A stretch of 64,000 nucleotides of DNA from Lelliottia nimipressuralis. GTDB taxonomy: Bacteria > Pseudomonadota > Gammaproteobacteria > Enterobacterales > Enterobacteriaceae. The first letter of the stretch is position 1; each line of letters starts with the position of its first letter. The position numbers and the translations under genes were made by a program. Shown in pieces: positions 23,202 through 33,903 of the stretch. The stretch lies in assembly GCF_004402045.1 (NCBI RefSeq), contig NZ_SOMG01000012.1, forward strand, positions 62,001 through 126,000, given 5' to 3'. Under the pieces are notes generated by a model. The model made no database searches. It worked only from the letters and a program-made list of their open reading frames with translations, and had not been told where the DNA came from.

Positions 23202-24496
23202 CATCGCTCCTGTTTGATTTGCAGCTTCCGCAACATTTCCCGTGTGACTAACACGATCCCCTCTTCCGAACGGTAGAAACGACGCGCGTCTTCTTCCGCG
23301 TTTTCGCCAATGACCATCCCTTCAGGAATGACGCAGGCACGGTCGATAACGCAACGACGCAGACGACACGAACGCCCTACCCAGACATCCGGCAGTAAGA
23401 CTGCCGAATCGATATTACAGAATGAATTTATCCGCACGCGGGGGAAAAGCACCGACTGCACCACCACCGAGCCTGAAATGATGCACCCGCCGGACACCAG
23501 CGAGTTCAGCGTCATACCGTGGCTGCCGGATCGGTCCTGGACGAATTTAGCCGGCGGAAGCGATTCCATGTGGGTACGAATCGGCCAGTTCTGGTCGTAC
23601 ATGTCCAGTTCAGGCGTGACGGAGGCCAGGTCGAGGTTCGCTTTCCAGTATGCTTCCAGCGTTCCCACATCGCGCCAGTAAGGTTCCGCATTCGGGTCTG
23701 ACTGCACGCAGGACAGCGGGAAAGGATGTGCATACGCCATGCCAGCTTTGGTGATTTTCGGGATGATGTCCTTGCCGAAGTCGTGGCTGGAGTTTTCGTC
23801 TTTGTCGTCGTCTTCCAGCAACTCATAAAGATAATCAGCATCAAAGATATAGATCCCCATGCTGGCGAGCGATTTGGTGTCATCTCCCGGCATAGTTGGC
23901 GGGTTCACCGGTTTTTCAACGAAGTCGATAATTTTGTCGTCTGCATCCACGTGCATGACGCCAAACGCCGTCGCTTCAGCAACGGGCACCGGCAGACACG
24001 CCACGGTGCAACGCGCCCCTTTTTCGACGTGGTCGATAAGCATGTGGGAGTAATCTTGCTTGTAGATGTGGTCCCCGGCGAGGATCACGATGTATTCCGC
24101 GCTGTAGCGACGAATGATGTCGAGGTTCTGCGTCACCGCATCCGCCGTCCCGCGGTACCAGTTCTCGCCGTGAACGCGCTGCTGAGCAGGAAGGAGATCG
24201 ACAAATTCGTTCATCTCTTCGCTGAAGAATGACCAGCCGCGCTGGATGTGCTGCACCAGCGTGTGCGACTGATACTGCGTAATGACGCCAATGCGGCGAA
24301 TACCTGAATTCAGGCAGTTGGAGAGGGCAAAGTCGATAATACGGAACTTACCACCAAAGTGAACAGCCGGTTTGGCGCGCTTGATGGTCAAATCTTTCAG
24401 ACGGGTACCACGCCCACCCGCAAGTATCAGGGCAACCGTTTTTAATGGTAGCTGGCGAGCCAACATTAAGGGATCGTTCTTCTCTAATCTAACCAT
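23201..24496 (-). CDS. glgC: Glucose-1-phosphate adenylyltransferase
   Basis: ADP-glucose pyrophosphorylase, the committed and allosterically controlled step of glycogen synthesis. 431 residues. The nucleotidyltransferase signature [12 protein letters not shown] is near residue 25, and the substrate and regulator regions ([17 protein letters not shown], left-handed beta helix at the C-terminus) are intact. The start at 24496 has AAGGAG upstream and gives [12 protein letters not shown]; the frame extends 12 codons further upstream without an RBS. It overlaps glgA. Confidence 0.97.
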   Translation of the reverse strand: MVRLEKNDPLMLARQLPLKTVALILAGGRGTRLKDLTIKRAKPAVHFGGKFRIIDFALSNCLNSGIRRIGVITQYQSHTLVQHIQRGWSFFSEEMNEFVDLLPAQQRVHGENWYRGTADAVTQNLDIIRRYSAEYIVILAGDHIYKQDYSHMLIDHVEKGARCTVACLPVPVAEATAFGVMHVDADDKIIDFVEKPVNPPTMPGDDTKSLASMGIYIFDADYLYELLEDDDKDENSSHDFGKDIIPKITKAGMAYAHPFPLSCVQSDPNAEPYWRDVGTLEAYWKANLDLASVTPELDMYDQNWPIRTHMESLPPAKFVQDRSGSHGMTLNSLVSGGCIISGSVVVQSVLFPRVRINSFCNIDSAVLLPDVWVGRSCRLRRCVIDRACVIPEGMVIGENAEEDARRFYRSEEGIVLVTREMLRKLQIKQER

Positions 24497-24513
24497 GACT
24501 AACTCCTTTTTTA

Positions 24514-26487
24514 TCATCTTTGGAATACGCACACTCCGTGCGCAGGCCCGTGCCAGACAGCCATTACTACCGGATTATCCGCTCCGGCAAAGGGAGGAAC
24601 GGCGCGCCATTCCCCTTCAGGTAAAACAATCTCTGCGACGTCATCCGTCGCGTTCAGCGTGACCAGCCATCTATCCGAAAGCAGGATTTGCAGGCGGGGT
24701 ACGCCGTGTTGCCACTCTTGCGCGCTTAGTGGTTGCGCGTCTTGATTCAGCCAGCGAACGTTTCCGTCACCCTCTTCCCACCAGCTGTCGGCAGTCAGCG
24801 CGGGGATGTGCTGGCGAAGATGGATTAGCGCCGCGGTGAAGTGGATCAAACCGCTGTTCGCTTCTCCCCAGTCGAGCCAGGTTAAGGTGTTGTCCTGGCA
24901 ATATGCATTGTTATTACCGTGCTGGCTGTGACCATGCTCGTCGCCCGCCAGCAGCATCGGCGTGCCCTGCGACAATAAAAGCGTTGTCAGCAGCGCATGA
25001 ACGCTGGCGCGTCGCCGCTCGATAACGTCAAGGCTTCCGCCTAACCCTTCTATACCATGATTGAAGCTATGGTTATTGTTAGTGCCATCGCGATTCTCCT
25101 CGCCGTTTGCCTCATTGTGTTTCTGATTGAAACAAACGCAGTCCCGGAGCGTAAAACCGTCATGCGCCGTTAACAGATTGACGGTGGCCGACGGGCGTTT
25201 ACCGTCACGCTTAAAGAGATCGCTGGACGCGGCAAAGCGTCCGGCAAATTCCCCCAGCGACAGATTGCGTTCCAGCCAGAAGCGACGCACGGCATCGCGG
25301 TAGTGATCGTTCCACTCGGCAAACAGGGGCGGGAAATTCCCGACCTGATAACCGCCTTCACCGATATCCCACGGCTCCGCGATGAGCTTCACCTGCGAGA
25401 GCACCGGACAGTTTTTTATCGCCTCAAACAGCGGCGCCTGCTGGCTAAACGCTGGCGTGCGCCCCATCACGGGTGCCAGGTCGAAACGAAAACCGTCGAC
25501 GTGGAACGTTTCTACCCAGTATTTCAGGCATTCATAAGCAAAATGCGTGACCGCAGGATGGCTGAGATTGAGCGTGTTACCGCAGCCGGTCCAGTTCTCG
25601 TAATCGCCATCCTGCCTGATCCAATAATAGCTACGGTTATCAATTCCGCGCATGGAGAGCGTCGGGCCGTCGAGATCGCTTTCCGCACTGTGGTTCAGCA
25701 CCACGTCCAGAATGACCTCAATACCCGCCGCATGGAGCGCCTTCACCGCATCGCGAAACTCGTCCCGCGCCTTTTCAGGATGGACGGCATAGCGGGGTTC
25801 GAGCGCGAACATGGCCAGCGGGTTGTAGCCCCAGTAGTTGCTCAGCCCCAGCCGCTGCAGACGAGGTTCACTGGCAAAATGGGCAATGGGCAGCAGTTCC
25901 AGGGCAGTGATGCCGAGGTGTTTCAGGTAGGCAATCATCGTCGGATGCCCGAGCGCCTTGTAGGTGCCGCGCATCTCTTTGGGGATCGACGGGTGCAGGT
26001 ACGTCAGCCCTTTGACGTGAGCTTCATAAATGACGGTGTTGCCCCAGGGCGTGCGCGGTGGGGCATCGTCTTCCCAGTCGTAGAGATCGTTCACCACCAC
26101 GCTTTTTGGCACGACGGGCGCGCTGTCGCGGTGGTCGGGCTCGCCGTAGCCCACGTGGAATAGCGGGTCGTCTTTAAATTCACCGTCCACGCGGTGCGCG
26201 CACGGGTCAATCAACAGCCTGGCAGGGTTAAACCAGTGACCCTGCGCGGGGTCCCACGGACCCTGTACGCGAAAGCCGTAGTGCATTCCTGGCCGCCCTC
26301 CGGCCAGGTAACCGTGCCAGGTATCCCCCGTGCGCGCCGGTAAATCGTAACGGTGTTCGTTACCTTCACCATCAAACACGCACAGTTCTACCCGCTCAGC
26401 GTGAGCGGAAAAGAGGGTGAAGTTCACCCCCTTTCCGTCAAAACTCGCCCCGAGCGGTTCGGGTTTACCTGCCGTAAGCTGCGTCAT
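24514..26487 (-). CDS. glgX: Glycogen debranching enzyme GlgX
   Basis: GH13 isoamylase-type enzyme that hydrolyses alpha-1,6 branches of phosphorylase-limit glycogen. 657 residues, as in E. coli. The N-terminal CBM48 domain precedes the barrel. Catalytic motifs [17 protein letters not shown] and [10 protein letters not shown] are present. Its start overlaps the glgB stop by 4 bases (ATGA) and glgC follows 17 bases later. The set is catabolic and anabolic in one operon. Confidence 0.97.
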   Translation of the reverse strand: MTQLTAGKPEPLGASFDGKGVNFTLFSAHAERVELCVFDGEGNEHRYDLPARTGDTWHGYLAGGRPGMHYGFRVQGPWDPAQGHWFNPARLLIDPCAHRVDGEFKDDPLFHVGYGEPDHRDSAPVVPKSVVVNDLYDWEDDAPPRTPWGNTVIYEAHVKGLTYLHPSIPKEMRGTYKALGHPTMIAYLKHLGITALELLPIAHFASEPRLQRLGLSNYWGYNPLAMFALEPRYAVHPEKARDEFRDAVKALHAAGIEVILDVVLNHSAESDLDGPTLSMRGIDNRSYYWIRQDGDYENWTGCGNTLNLSHPAVTHFAYECLKYWVETFHVDGFRFDLAPVMGRTPAFSQQAPLFEAIKNCPVLSQVKLIAEPWDIGEGGYQVGNFPPLFAEWNDHYRDAVRRFWLERNLSLGEFAGRFAASSDLFKRDGKRPSATVNLLTAHDGFTLRDCVCFNQKHNEANGEENRDGTNNNHSFNHGIEGLGGSLDVIERRRASVHALLTTLLLSQGTPMLLAGDEHGHSQHGNNNAYCQDNTLTWLDWGEANSGLIHFTAALIHLRQHIPALTADSWWEEGDGNVRWLNQDAQPLSAQEWQHGVPRLQILLSDRWLVTLNATDDVAEIVLPEGEWRAVPPFAGADNPVVMAVWHGPAHGVCVFQR

Positions 26488-28670
26488 TCTCCCTCCCGCA
26501 CCAGCCAGATAGTGCTAAGCGGCGGCAGCGTCAGGCTCAGGGAGTTTGGCCGCCCGTGGCTTTCGATGGCATCACTTTGTACCAGACCACCGTTACCGGC
26601 ATTGCTGCCGTGGTAATGCATGGAATCGGTATTCAGGATTTCGCGCCATTTACCCGGCTGATTAATGCCAAAGCGATAGTGCTGGCGCGGTACTGGCGTG
26701 AAGTTGCTGGCGACGATAATCTCGTTACCCGCTTTGTCACGACGCACAAAGACAAACACCGAACGCTCATGGTCATCCACCACCAGCCACTCAAAACCGT
26801 ACGGATCGAAGTCCAGCTCGTGCAGCGCTTTGTGATGGCGATAGGTCAGGTTCAGGTCCCGGACCAGACGCTGCACGCCGTGGTGCCAGTTATCGCCCCC
26901 TTCCAGCAGATGCCAGTCGAGGCTGGCGTCGTGGTTCCACTCGCGCCCCTGGGCAAACTCATTGCCCATAAACAGCAGTTTTTTGCCCGGGAAGGCAAAC
27001 ATCCAGCCGTAGTAGGCGCGCAGGTTGGCAAACTTCTGCCATGCATCGCCAGGCATGCGGTCGAGAATGGATTTCTTGCCGTGCACCACTTCATCGTGCG
27101 AGAGCGGCAGCATGAAGTTTTCGGTGTAGTTGTAGAGCATCCCGAACGTCAGCTTATCGTGATGGTACTTGCGGTGAACCGGATCGAGTTTCATGTAGTC
27201 GAGCGTGTCGTGCATCCAGCCCAGGTTCCACTTATACCAGAACCCCAGGCCGCCTAATGACGGTGGACGGGAGACACCCGCAAAGTCGGTCGACTCTTCC
27301 GCCATTGTCACGGCACCGTCTACCTGCTCGCCGATAATGCGGTTGGTATTACGCAGGAATTCAATCGCTTCCAGATTTTCACGGCCGCCAAATTCGTTCG
27401 GGATCCACTCGCCCTCTTTGCGGCTGTAGTCGCGGTAAATCATCGACGCCACCGCATCAACGCGCAAGGCATCAATGCCGAAGCGCTCTATCCAGTACAG
27501 CGCGTTCCCGACCAGATAGTTCGCGACTTCACGACGACCGTAGTTGTAGATCAGCGTATTCCAGTCCTGGTGATAACCTTCGCGCGGGTCGCTGTGCTCG
27601 TACAGGTTCGTGCCATCAAACTCTGCCAGCGCAAAATCATCCGACGGAAAATGACCCGGCACCCAGTCGAGGATCACGTTCAGCCCGGCGGCGTGTGCGG
27701 CATCAATGAAATAGCGGAAGTCATCTCGCGTGCCGAAGCGGCGCGTTGGCGCATACAGCCCGGTGGGCTGATAGCCCCAGCTGCCGTCGAACGGGTGTTC
27801 ATTGACCGGCAGCAGCTCAAGATGAGTAAAGCCCATCCATTTGGCATACGGCACCAGCTGGTCGGCAAGCTCCCGATAGCTGAGCCAGAAATTGTTATCG
27901 GTGTGGCGGCGCCAGGAGCCGAGATGTACCTCATAAACGGAGATCGGCGCATCAAAGCGGTTGGCCTGTTTGCGCTCCTCCGTCTGAACGACTTTCTCCG
28001 GCAGGCCACAAATCAGCGACGCGGTTTCAGGACGCATCTGCGCTTCGAAGGCATACGGGTCGGCTTTAATGCGCAGCTTGCCGTGGGCGTCGATCATCTC
28101 GAATTTATAGAGCTGCCCGTGGTGCGCCCCAGGGATAAACAGCTCCCAGATGCCGGTTTCGCGGCGCAGACGCATCGGGTGACGGCGCCCGTCCCAGTAG
28201 TTGAACTGTCCGACAACGGAGACACGCTGGGCATTTGGCGCCCACACGGCAAACCGCGTGCCGGTGATACCGTCCATCGTGTCCGCATGGGCACCCAGCG
28301 TTTCATAAGGTCGCAGATGAGTCCCTTCAGACAGCAGCCAGGCGTCCATCTCTTTTAAGAGCGGGCCAAAACTATAGGGATCGTCAATCAGGTTTTGCTG
28401 ACCGTGCCAGATGACGGCGAGCTGGTAACGAAAGGGGTTTTTACGACGGGGCATTACGCCCGAGAAGAAGCCACGCGAATCAAGGCATTCAAGATTACCC
28501 ACCTTGCGGCCGGTTTTGGGTTCAATGACCCACACTTCGGTGGCATCCGGTAACAATGCCCGAACTTCCAGACCAGCCTCAGTATGATGCATCCCAAGCA
28601 CGGAAAAGGGGTCGGCAAAATGACCCGCAATAAGCGCATTAATCACGTCTCTATCCACACGATCGGACAT
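26484..28670 (-). CDS. glgB: 1,4-alpha-glucan branching enzyme
   Basis: GH13 enzyme that makes alpha-1,6 branches in glycogen. 728 residues. It has tandem N-terminal CBM48-type domains, then the catalytic barrel with nucleophile Asp in [11 protein letters not shown], Glu in TMAEEST and Asp in LSHDEVVHG (405, 458 and 526 by alignment). The start at 28670 (MSDRVDRDV) has AGGA 9 bases upstream; an ATG at 28679 lies against that site and is rejected. First gene of glgBXCAP. Confidence 0.97.
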   Translation of the reverse strand: MSDRVDRDVINALIAGHFADPFSVLGMHHTEAGLEVRALLPDATEVWVIEPKTGRKVGNLECLDSRGFFSGVMPRRKNPFRYQLAVIWHGQQNLIDDPYSFGPLLKEMDAWLLSEGTHLRPYETLGAHADTMDGITGTRFAVWAPNAQRVSVVGQFNYWDGRRHPMRLRRETGIWELFIPGAHHGQLYKFEMIDAHGKLRIKADPYAFEAQMRPETASLICGLPEKVVQTEERKQANRFDAPISVYEVHLGSWRRHTDNNFWLSYRELADQLVPYAKWMGFTHLELLPVNEHPFDGSWGYQPTGLYAPTRRFGTRDDFRYFIDAAHAAGLNVILDWVPGHFPSDDFALAEFDGTNLYEHSDPREGYHQDWNTLIYNYGRREVANYLVGNALYWIERFGIDALRVDAVASMIYRDYSRKEGEWIPNEFGGRENLEAIEFLRNTNRIIGEQVDGAVTMAEESTDFAGVSRPPSLGGLGFWYKWNLGWMHDTLDYMKLDPVHRKYHHDKLTFGMLYNYTENFMLPLSHDEVVHGKKSILDRMPGDAWQKFANLRAYYGWMFAFPGKKLLFMGNEFAQGREWNHDASLDWHLLEGGDNWHHGVQRLVRDLNLTYRHHKALHELDFDPYGFEWLVVDDHERSVFVFVRRDKAGNEIIVASNFTPVPRQHYRFGINQPGKWREILNTDSMHYHGSNAGNGGLVQSDAIESHGRPNSLSLTLPPLSTIWLVREGE

Positions 28671-28856
28671 GGTATTCATCCTGTTTTTTATGTCGTCCTT
28701 TTTTAGCGCCTGGGACGACTTTAATGTGACCTGAACGGGTATCCTGTCGCCCGTCCTAACCTCAGGTAAGAAATGACTCTTCCTTAAAGCATAGCCAACG
28801 CTCTACACGACTCCTGATAAAAATAAGACATATGCGTTTTACTCCATGTAGTACGC

Positions 28857-28882
28857 AAAAAAAGGGGGTGAAAATCACCCCC
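28857..28882 (-). terminator. Rho-independent terminator of asd
   Basis: Minus-strand hairpin GGGGGTGA / TCACCCCC with a 3-base loop followed by TTTTTTT. It lies 18 bases after the asd stop. The 229-base spacer from here to glgB contains the glgB promoter region, in which I see no confident operator. Confidence 0.85.
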
Positions 28883-28899
28883 CTGTAGTTAACAAATTA

Positions 28900-30003
28900 T
28901 TACGCTAGCTGGCGCAGCATGCGGCGCAACGGCTCGGCGGCGCCCCATAAGAGCTGGTCACCGACGGTGAACGCGGAGAGATACTCCGGCCCCATGTTCA
29001 GCTTACGCAGGCGGCCAACCGGCGTGGTCAGCGTGCCGGTAACGGCCGCAGGGGTCAGTTCACGCATGGTGATATCGCGATCGTTTGGCACCACTTTCGC
29101 CCACGGGTTGTGCGCGGCCAGCAGCTCTTCCACGGTCGGAATAGACACATCTTTTTTCAGTTTAATGGTGAAGGCCTGGCTGTGGCAGCGCAGCGCGCCG
29201 ATGCGCACGCACAGACCGTCAACCGGAATGGTGTTCGCGGTCGCGAGGATTTTGTTGGTCTCGGCCTGGCCCTTCCACTCTTCGCGGGTCTGGCCGTTAT
29301 CCAGCTGTTTGTCGATCCACGGGATCAGGCCACCGGCCAGCGGTACGCCGAAGTTATCCACCGGCAGTTCGCCGCTGCGGGTCAGTTGGGTGACTTTACG
29401 CTCGATATCCAGAATCGCGGACGCCGGGTTTGCCAGCTCGGTCGCGACGCTCTGGTGCAGCTGGCCCATCTGGGTCAGCAGCTCACGCATGTGACGCGCG
29501 CCGCCGCCGGACGCCGCCTGGTACGTCGCCACGGAGACCCACTCCACCAGGTCCTGCGCGAACAGGCCGCCCAGGGACATCAGCATCAGGCTGACGGTAC
29601 AGTTACCGCCGACAAAGGTTTTCACGCCGTTGTTCAGGCCATCGGTGATCACGCCCTGGTTAACCGGGTCGAGAATAATGATGGCATCGTCTTTCATACG
29701 CAGCGAAGAGGCCGCGTCAATCCAGTAGCCCTGCCAGCCGCTTTCACGCAGCTTTGGATAGATTTCGTTGGTATAATCGCCGCCCTGGCACGTGACAATA
29801 ATGTCGAGTGCCTTCAGCGCTTCCAGATCGTAAGCATCCTGCAACGTGCCTGTGGTACCACCAAAGGACGGTGCAGCCTGGCCGAGCTGGGAAGTGGAGA
29901 AGAAGACCGGGCGGATAGCGTCGAAATCGCGCTCTTCAACCATGCGTTGCATGAGTACAGAGCCGACCATACCGCGCCAGCCGATGAAACCAACGTTTTT
30001 CAT
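28900..30003 (-). CDS. asd: Aspartate-semialdehyde dehydrogenase
   Basis: NADPH-dependent reduction of aspartyl phosphate to aspartate semialdehyde, the branch point to lysine, diaminopimelate, methionine and threonine. 367 residues. The N-terminal NADP motif is [14 protein letters not shown] and the catalytic Cys is in [11 protein letters not shown] (135 by alignment). Monocistronic with its own terminator. I see no lysine riboswitch in the 177-base spacer to divergent yhgN. Confidence 0.97.
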   Translation of the reverse strand: MKNVGFIGWRGMVGSVLMQRMVEERDFDAIRPVFFSTSQLGQAAPSFGGTTGTLQDAYDLEALKALDIIVTCQGGDYTNEIYPKLRESGWQGYWIDAASSLRMKDDAIIILDPVNQGVITDGLNNGVKTFVGGNCTVSLMLMSLGGLFAQDLVEWVSVATYQAASGGGARHMRELLTQMGQLHQSVATELANPASAILDIERKVTQLTRSGELPVDNFGVPLAGGLIPWIDKQLDNGQTREEWKGQAETNKILATANTIPVDGLCVRIGALRCHSQAFTIKLKKDVSIPTVEELLAAHNPWAKVVPNDRDITMRELTPAAVTGTLTTPVGRLRKLNMGPEYLSAFTVGDQLLWGAAEPLRRMLRQLA

Positions 30004-30111
30004 AGCATTTTTTTCCTGCAGAGGGTGTGTGCTGTTTGTGCAAGCCAGTATTGAACTGGGATATGCTTCACATTACAAAATGCTGCCAAAGTCGCAAGCG
30101 AAATTAATCGA

Positions 30112-30128
30112 TGATTGCCCGGCAATCA
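30112..30128. other. Perfect 7-bp inverted repeat between asd and yhgN
   Basis: TGATTGC-CCG-GCAATCA lies in the divergent spacer, 52 bases before yhgN and about 110 bases before asd. It could be an operator or a leader hairpin of yhgN. No known motif matches it in my judgement. Confidence 0.45.
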
Positions 30129-30180
30129 GAAAAAGAGCTAATCATCATAATAACCATAGAGAGTTTCAGGGATAATTTAC

Positions 30181-30774
30181 ATGAGTGAAATCATTTCCGC
30201 CGCGGTTTTATTGATCCTGATAATGGATCCGCTGGGAAACCTGCCGATCTTCATGTCGGTGCTGAAGCACACCGAGCCAAAGCGCCGCCGGGCGATCATG
30301 ATCCGCGAGCTGCTTATCGCCCTGCTGGTGATGTTCATCTTCCTGTTTGCGGGTGAAAAAATTCTCGCGTTCCTGAACCTGCGCGCCGAAACCGTTTCGA
30401 TTTCCGGCGGGATTATTCTGTTCCTGATCGCCATTAAGATGATTTTCCCGAGCGCGGAAGGCAGCAGCAGCGGCCTGCCTGCGGGTGAAGAGCCGTTTAT
30501 TGTGCCGCTGGCGATTCCCCTCGTCGCCGGGCCGACCATTCTGGCCACGCTGATGCTGCTTTCACATCAGTATCCGAATCAGATGAGCCATCTGGTGATT
30601 GCCCTGCTGATCGCCTGGGGCGGGACATTTATTATCCTGCTGCAGTCGTCTCTGTTCCTGCGCCTGCTGGGAGAGAAAGGGGTGAACGCCCTGGAACGCC
30701 TGATGGGGCTGATTCTGGTGATGATGGCGACGCAGATGTTCCTGGACGGGATCCGGGCGTGGATGAAAGGATGA
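30181..30774 (+). CDS. yhgN: MarC-family inner-membrane protein YhgN
   Basis: 197-residue MarC/UPF0056 membrane protein with six predicted transmembrane segments, almost identical in length and sequence to E. coli YhgN (LILIMDPLGNLPIFMSVLKH near the start, PLAIPLVAGPTILATLMLL centrally). The biological role of the family is not settled; a transport function is assumed. Divergent from asd, convergent with tusA through a palindromic repeat. Confidence 0.93.
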   Translation: MSEIISAAVLLILIMDPLGNLPIFMSVLKHTEPKRRRAIMIRELLIALLVMFIFLFAGEKILAFLNLRAETVSISGGIILFLIAIKMIFPSAEGSSSGLPAGEEPFIVPLAIPLVAGPTILATLMLLSHQYPNQMSHLVIALLIAWGGTFIILLQSSLFLRLLGEKGVNALERLMGLILVMMATQMFLDGIRAWMKG

Positions 30775-30780
30775 CTTTCT

Positions 30781-30819
30781 CCCTCTCCCCGTGGGAGAGG
30801 GCCGGGGTGAGGGCATCAG
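30781..30819. repeat. CCCTCTCCC/GGGAGAGGG palindromic repeat, copy 5
   Basis: CCCTCTCCCC-GT-GGGAGAGGG followed by CCGGGGTGAGGGCATC. It occupies the 56-base spacer between the convergent 3' ends of yhgN and tusA and may end both transcripts. Confidence 0.7.
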
Positions 30820-30830
30820 GCCGCAGAGGA

Positions 30831-31073
30831 CTAACCCTTACGAATCAAATACCGGTACGGCAGCGCTTCAGTCTGCTGAGCCACCAGCTCATGCTCCATA
30901 AAGGTACAAAAACCGGGAATATCGCGCGTGGTGGCCGGGTCGTCGGCGATGATCAGCAGCGTTTCACCGGTCTGCATGTTGCGCACGGTTTTACGTACCA
31001 TCATTACCGGTTCCGGGCAGCGAAGGCCCTGGGCATCAAGGGTGTGGTCTGGGCTGGAAAACAGGTCGGTCAT
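30831..31073 (-). CDS. tusA: Sulfur carrier protein TusA (SirA)
   Basis: 80-residue persulfide carrier that takes sulfur from IscS and passes it to TusBCD for 2-thiouridine in tRNA; it also affects Moco and Fe-S balance. The active Cys19 is in [16 protein letters not shown], the family signature. One residue shorter at the C-terminus than E. coli TusA. Monocistronic, divergent from yhhQ. Confidence 0.96.
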   Translation of the reverse strand: MTDLFSSPDHTLDAQGLRCPEPVMMVRKTVRNMQTGETLLIIADDPATTRDIPGFCTFMEHELVAQQTEALPYRYLIRKG

Positions 31074-31240
31074 GATCTTCTCGGTCAGGTAAAAACGGCT
31101 GTAGTTTACGCCCCGTTGCAGTCAATGCAAACCAGGTTAACGATTGCGTAAAAACTAACCATTGCAATGTCCTGCCAAAGCAGTATCATGCTGCGGTTTT
31201 TATTGGGTTCCCTCACCCCAACGTATAAAAAGGTCACAAT

Positions 31241-31906
31241 ATGACGCAGTTTTCTGAATCGCAGCGCGTAAAGGCGTTGTTCTGGCTTTCCCTTTTTCAC
31301 CTGCTGGTGATTACCTCCAGTAACTATCTGGTGCAGCTCCCCATCTCCATTTTTGGTTTTCACACCACCTGGGGCGCGTTCAGTTTTCCGTTTATTTTCC
31401 TCGCCACGGATTTAACCGTACGTATCTTTGGTGCACCGCTGGCCCGCCGCATTATTTTTGCGGTCATGCTTCCGGCGCTGTTCATCTCGTACGTGGTTTC
31501 CTCTCTGTTTTATATGGGAAGCTGGCAGGGCTTTGAGGCGTTAACCCACTTCAACCTGTTTGTTGCCCGTATCGCCGCGGCGAGCTTTATGGCCTACGCG
31601 CTGGGGCAGATCCTCGACGTGCATGTGTTTAACCGCCTGCGTCAGAATCATCGCTGGTGGATGGCACCCACTGCCTCGACGCTGTTCGGTAACGTGAGCG
31701 ATACGCTGGCCTTCTTCTTCATCGCCTTCTGGCGCAGCCCGGATGCCTTCATGGCCGAACACTGGATGGAAATCGCACTGGTGGACTACTGCTTCAAGGT
31801 GCTCATCAGCATTGTTTTCTTCCTGCCCATGTACGGCGTAATGCTGAATATGCTGCTGAAAAGGCTGGCAGATAAATCTGAAATCACGGCATTACATGCT
31901 GGTTAA
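31241..31906 (+). CDS. yhhQ: Queuosine precursor transporter YhhQ
   Basis: 221-residue inner-membrane protein of the YhhQ/DUF165 (VUT/ECF-like) family with about six transmembrane segments. E. coli YhhQ imports the queuosine precursors preQ0 and preQ1. Signature stretches are GFHTTWGAFSFPFIFLATDL and TASTLFGNVSDTLAFF. Same length as E. coli. It lies in the conserved tusA-yhhQ-dcrB order. Confidence 0.95.
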   Translation: MTQFSESQRVKALFWLSLFHLLVITSSNYLVQLPISIFGFHTTWGAFSFPFIFLATDLTVRIFGAPLARRIIFAVMLPALFISYVVSSLFYMGSWQGFEALTHFNLFVARIAAASFMAYALGQILDVHVFNRLRQNHRWWMAPTASTLFGNVSDTLAFFFIAFWRSPDAFMAEHWMEIALVDYCFKVLISIVFFLPMYGVMLNMLLKRLADKSEITALHAG

Positions 31907-31978
31907 GGGTTCGCTTTATCAGTTGTGATAAGATGAACGAATGAGCCGTTATGGCCGTTTATCGAAAGGAAGAAGTCA

Positions 31979-32536
31979 ATGCGCAATCTGGTTAAATATG
32001 TCGGGATTGGCCTGCTGGTTGTGGGTCTTGCAGCCTGTGATAACAGCGACACGAAAACGCCTGCTCAGGGCGCATCCGCAGAGAGCAACGCGACCGGCCA
32101 GCCGGTGAATCTGATGGATGGCAAACTCAGTTTCTCTCTGCCAGCCGATATGACTGACCAGAGCGGCAAGCTGGGCACCCAGGCGAACAATATGCACGTT
32201 TACTCCGACGCAACCGGGCAGAAAGCGGTCATTGTGATTGTGGGCGACGACACCAGCGAAGACCTGGCCGTACTGTCCAAACGTCTGGAAGATCAGCAGC
32301 GCGGCCGCGATCCGCAGCTGCAGGTAGTCACCAATAAATCCATCGAGCTGAAAGGCCACACGCTGCAGCAGCTGGACAGCATCATCTCTGCAAAAGGCCA
32401 GACCGCCTACTCTTCCGTGGTGCTGGGCAAGGTCGATAACAAACTGCTGACCCTGCAGATCACCCTGCCTGCGGAAAACCAGCAGAAAGCGCAGACGGCT
32501 GCTGAAAACATCATTAACACCATCGTGATCCAGTAA
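31979..32536 (+). CDS. dcrB: DcrB inner-membrane lipoprotein
   Basis: 185-residue protein with a lipoprotein signal ending in VVGLAAC (Cys20). E. coli DcrB is an inner-membrane-associated lipoprotein needed for phage C1 and C6 infection and, with YciB, for envelope integrity. Length and sequence match E. coli. It ends in a strong hairpin terminator that lies inside the 3' end of convergent yhhS. Confidence 0.95.
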   Translation: MRNLVKYVGIGLLVVGLAACDNSDTKTPAQGASAESNATGQPVNLMDGKLSFSLPADMTDQSGKLGTQANNMHVYSDATGQKAVIVIVGDDTSEDLAVLSKRLEDQQRGRDPQLQVVTNKSIELKGHTLQQLDSIISAKGQTAYSSVVLGKVDNKLLTLQITLPAENQQKAQTAAENIINTIVIQ

Positions 32537-32540
32537 GACT

Positions 32541-33758
32541 TCACGATGATGACGTGGCCTCCGGTGCCTGCACCGGAGGCCATTTTTTTAGTCGCCATGT
32601 CAGCATCAAGGCGATAACCACCAGGCCCGCCGCGGCAAGATAGATAACCGGAACCCCTGCCCAGGCCATCACCAGCCCCGCCAGCGGGCCGGTAATGCCT
32701 AAAGACATATCCATGAAGACCGTATAGGTCGCCAGCGCCGCCCCCTGGTTCTGCTGCGGCACGGCTTTTACCGCCACCACGCCCAGTGCCGGGAAGACCA
32801 GTGAAAAGCCCGCCCCCGCGAGGAACACACCCACTTTCGCGACCCAGGGCACCATGGCTATTCCGGTCAACAGCAGCCCGACAATCTCGACACTAAAGCA
32901 GATCATCGCCACATTCAGCCCACCCAGACGGTTAATACCGTTAGGGAAAAGTAAACGCGCGCCCACAAACGCACAGCTGAACAGGGTTAGCGCAAAGGCT
33001 GCGCCGTCCCAGCCTTTGGCGTCATAGAACAGGGTAATGAAGGTCGCGATGACTCCGAAGCCGGTGGTCGCCAGCGCCAGCGCCATACCGTACGGCCAGA
33101 CGCGCCCCAGCACAGCCCGAAACGGCAGCGGCTTGCCCTTGCTGGCCTTCACTTTCGGGCGCGGCAGCGCAAAGAGGATCGCCAGAAGCGCGACCACCAT
33201 AATGGTGATAGCCAGCCCATACAGACCGCCAAACGCATAACAGGCCACGCCGAGCGGCGCACCAAGCGCCATCGCGCCGTAAGTAACAATACCGTTCCAG
33301 GAGATCACCCGGCCAATGTGCGGCGCGCCGACTACCCCTACGCCCCACAGCGTTGAACCGGTTCCCGCCAGACTTTGCCCGATACCCAGGATGACGCGGC
33401 CCAGGCAGAGCAGCGCCAGGCTGACCAGCGGCCAGTGGCTGGCTGAGGCAGCCAGCAGGTAGCTCAGGCCGCTCAGGAAACAGCCGCATAACCCGACAAC
33501 CACGATGCTTTTTGGACCGAACGCGTCCGCGTAGCGCCCGGCATACGGGCGGCTGAGGAGCGTGGCGAAATACTGCAGGCTAATCACCAGCCCCGCCCAG
33601 AAGGCACTGTAACCCATGACGTCATGGACATAGCCCGGCAAGACTGCCAGCGGCAGGCCGATGGTCAGATAGCTCGCAAAGTTGAAAATAACGACGGAAA
33701 CGATGCGCAGATTAAGGCGCAGTCCGCTCAGTGCCGGTTCAGCGGCAGGTTCGGGCAT
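32541..33758 (-). CDS. yhhS: MFS transporter YhhS
   Basis: 405-residue major facilitator with 12 predicted helices; the loop motif GRYADAFGPKSIVVVG (motif A-like) is between helices 2 and 3. E. coli YhhS is linked to arabinose efflux and glyphosate resistance, but a physiological substrate is not firmly known. It converges with dcrB: its last 16 or so codons contain the dcrB terminator hairpin. Confidence 0.93.
   Translation of the reverse strand: MPEPAAEPALSGLRLNLRIVSVVIFNFASYLTIGLPLAVLPGYVHDVMGYSAFWAGLVISLQYFATLLSRPYAGRYADAFGPKSIVVVGLCGCFLSGLSYLLAASASHWPLVSLALLCLGRVILGIGQSLAGTGSTLWGVGVVGAPHIGRVISWNGIVTYGAMALGAPLGVACYAFGGLYGLAITIMVVALLAILFALPRPKVKASKGKPLPFRAVLGRVWPYGMALALATTGFGVIATFITLFYDAKGWDGAAFALTLFSCAFVGARLLFPNGINRLGGLNVAMICFSVEIVGLLLTGIAMVPWVAKVGVFLAGAGFSLVFPALGVVAVKAVPQQNQGAALATYTVFMDMSLGITGPLAGLVMAWAGVPVIYLAAAGLVVIALMLTWRLKKWPPVQAPEATSSS
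32556..32589 (+). terminator. dcrB terminator embedded in yhhS
   Basis: Perfect 11-bp stem GGCCTCCGGTG / CACCGGAGGCC with loop CCTG followed by TTTTTTT, 19 bases after the dcrB stop. The same bases encode the C-terminal region of yhhS on the other strand. Confidence 0.88.
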
Positions 33759-33903
33759 GGGGTTCTACCTGGATTTTTTACAACAGTGTTTCACTATTAC
33801 CACGGCGCAATAAGAAAATCAGCACCGACTTTCAGATTAACGGATCCAGACGAAGCGAAGCCCGGGCACTACACTTACCGAGTCATCACACTAAGGAACG
33901 CGC

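Noticed and set aside
30004-30180. Lysine riboswitch upstream of asd
   Set aside because: The spacer is only 177 bases and shows none of the expected conserved helices; enteric asd genes are not known to use one.
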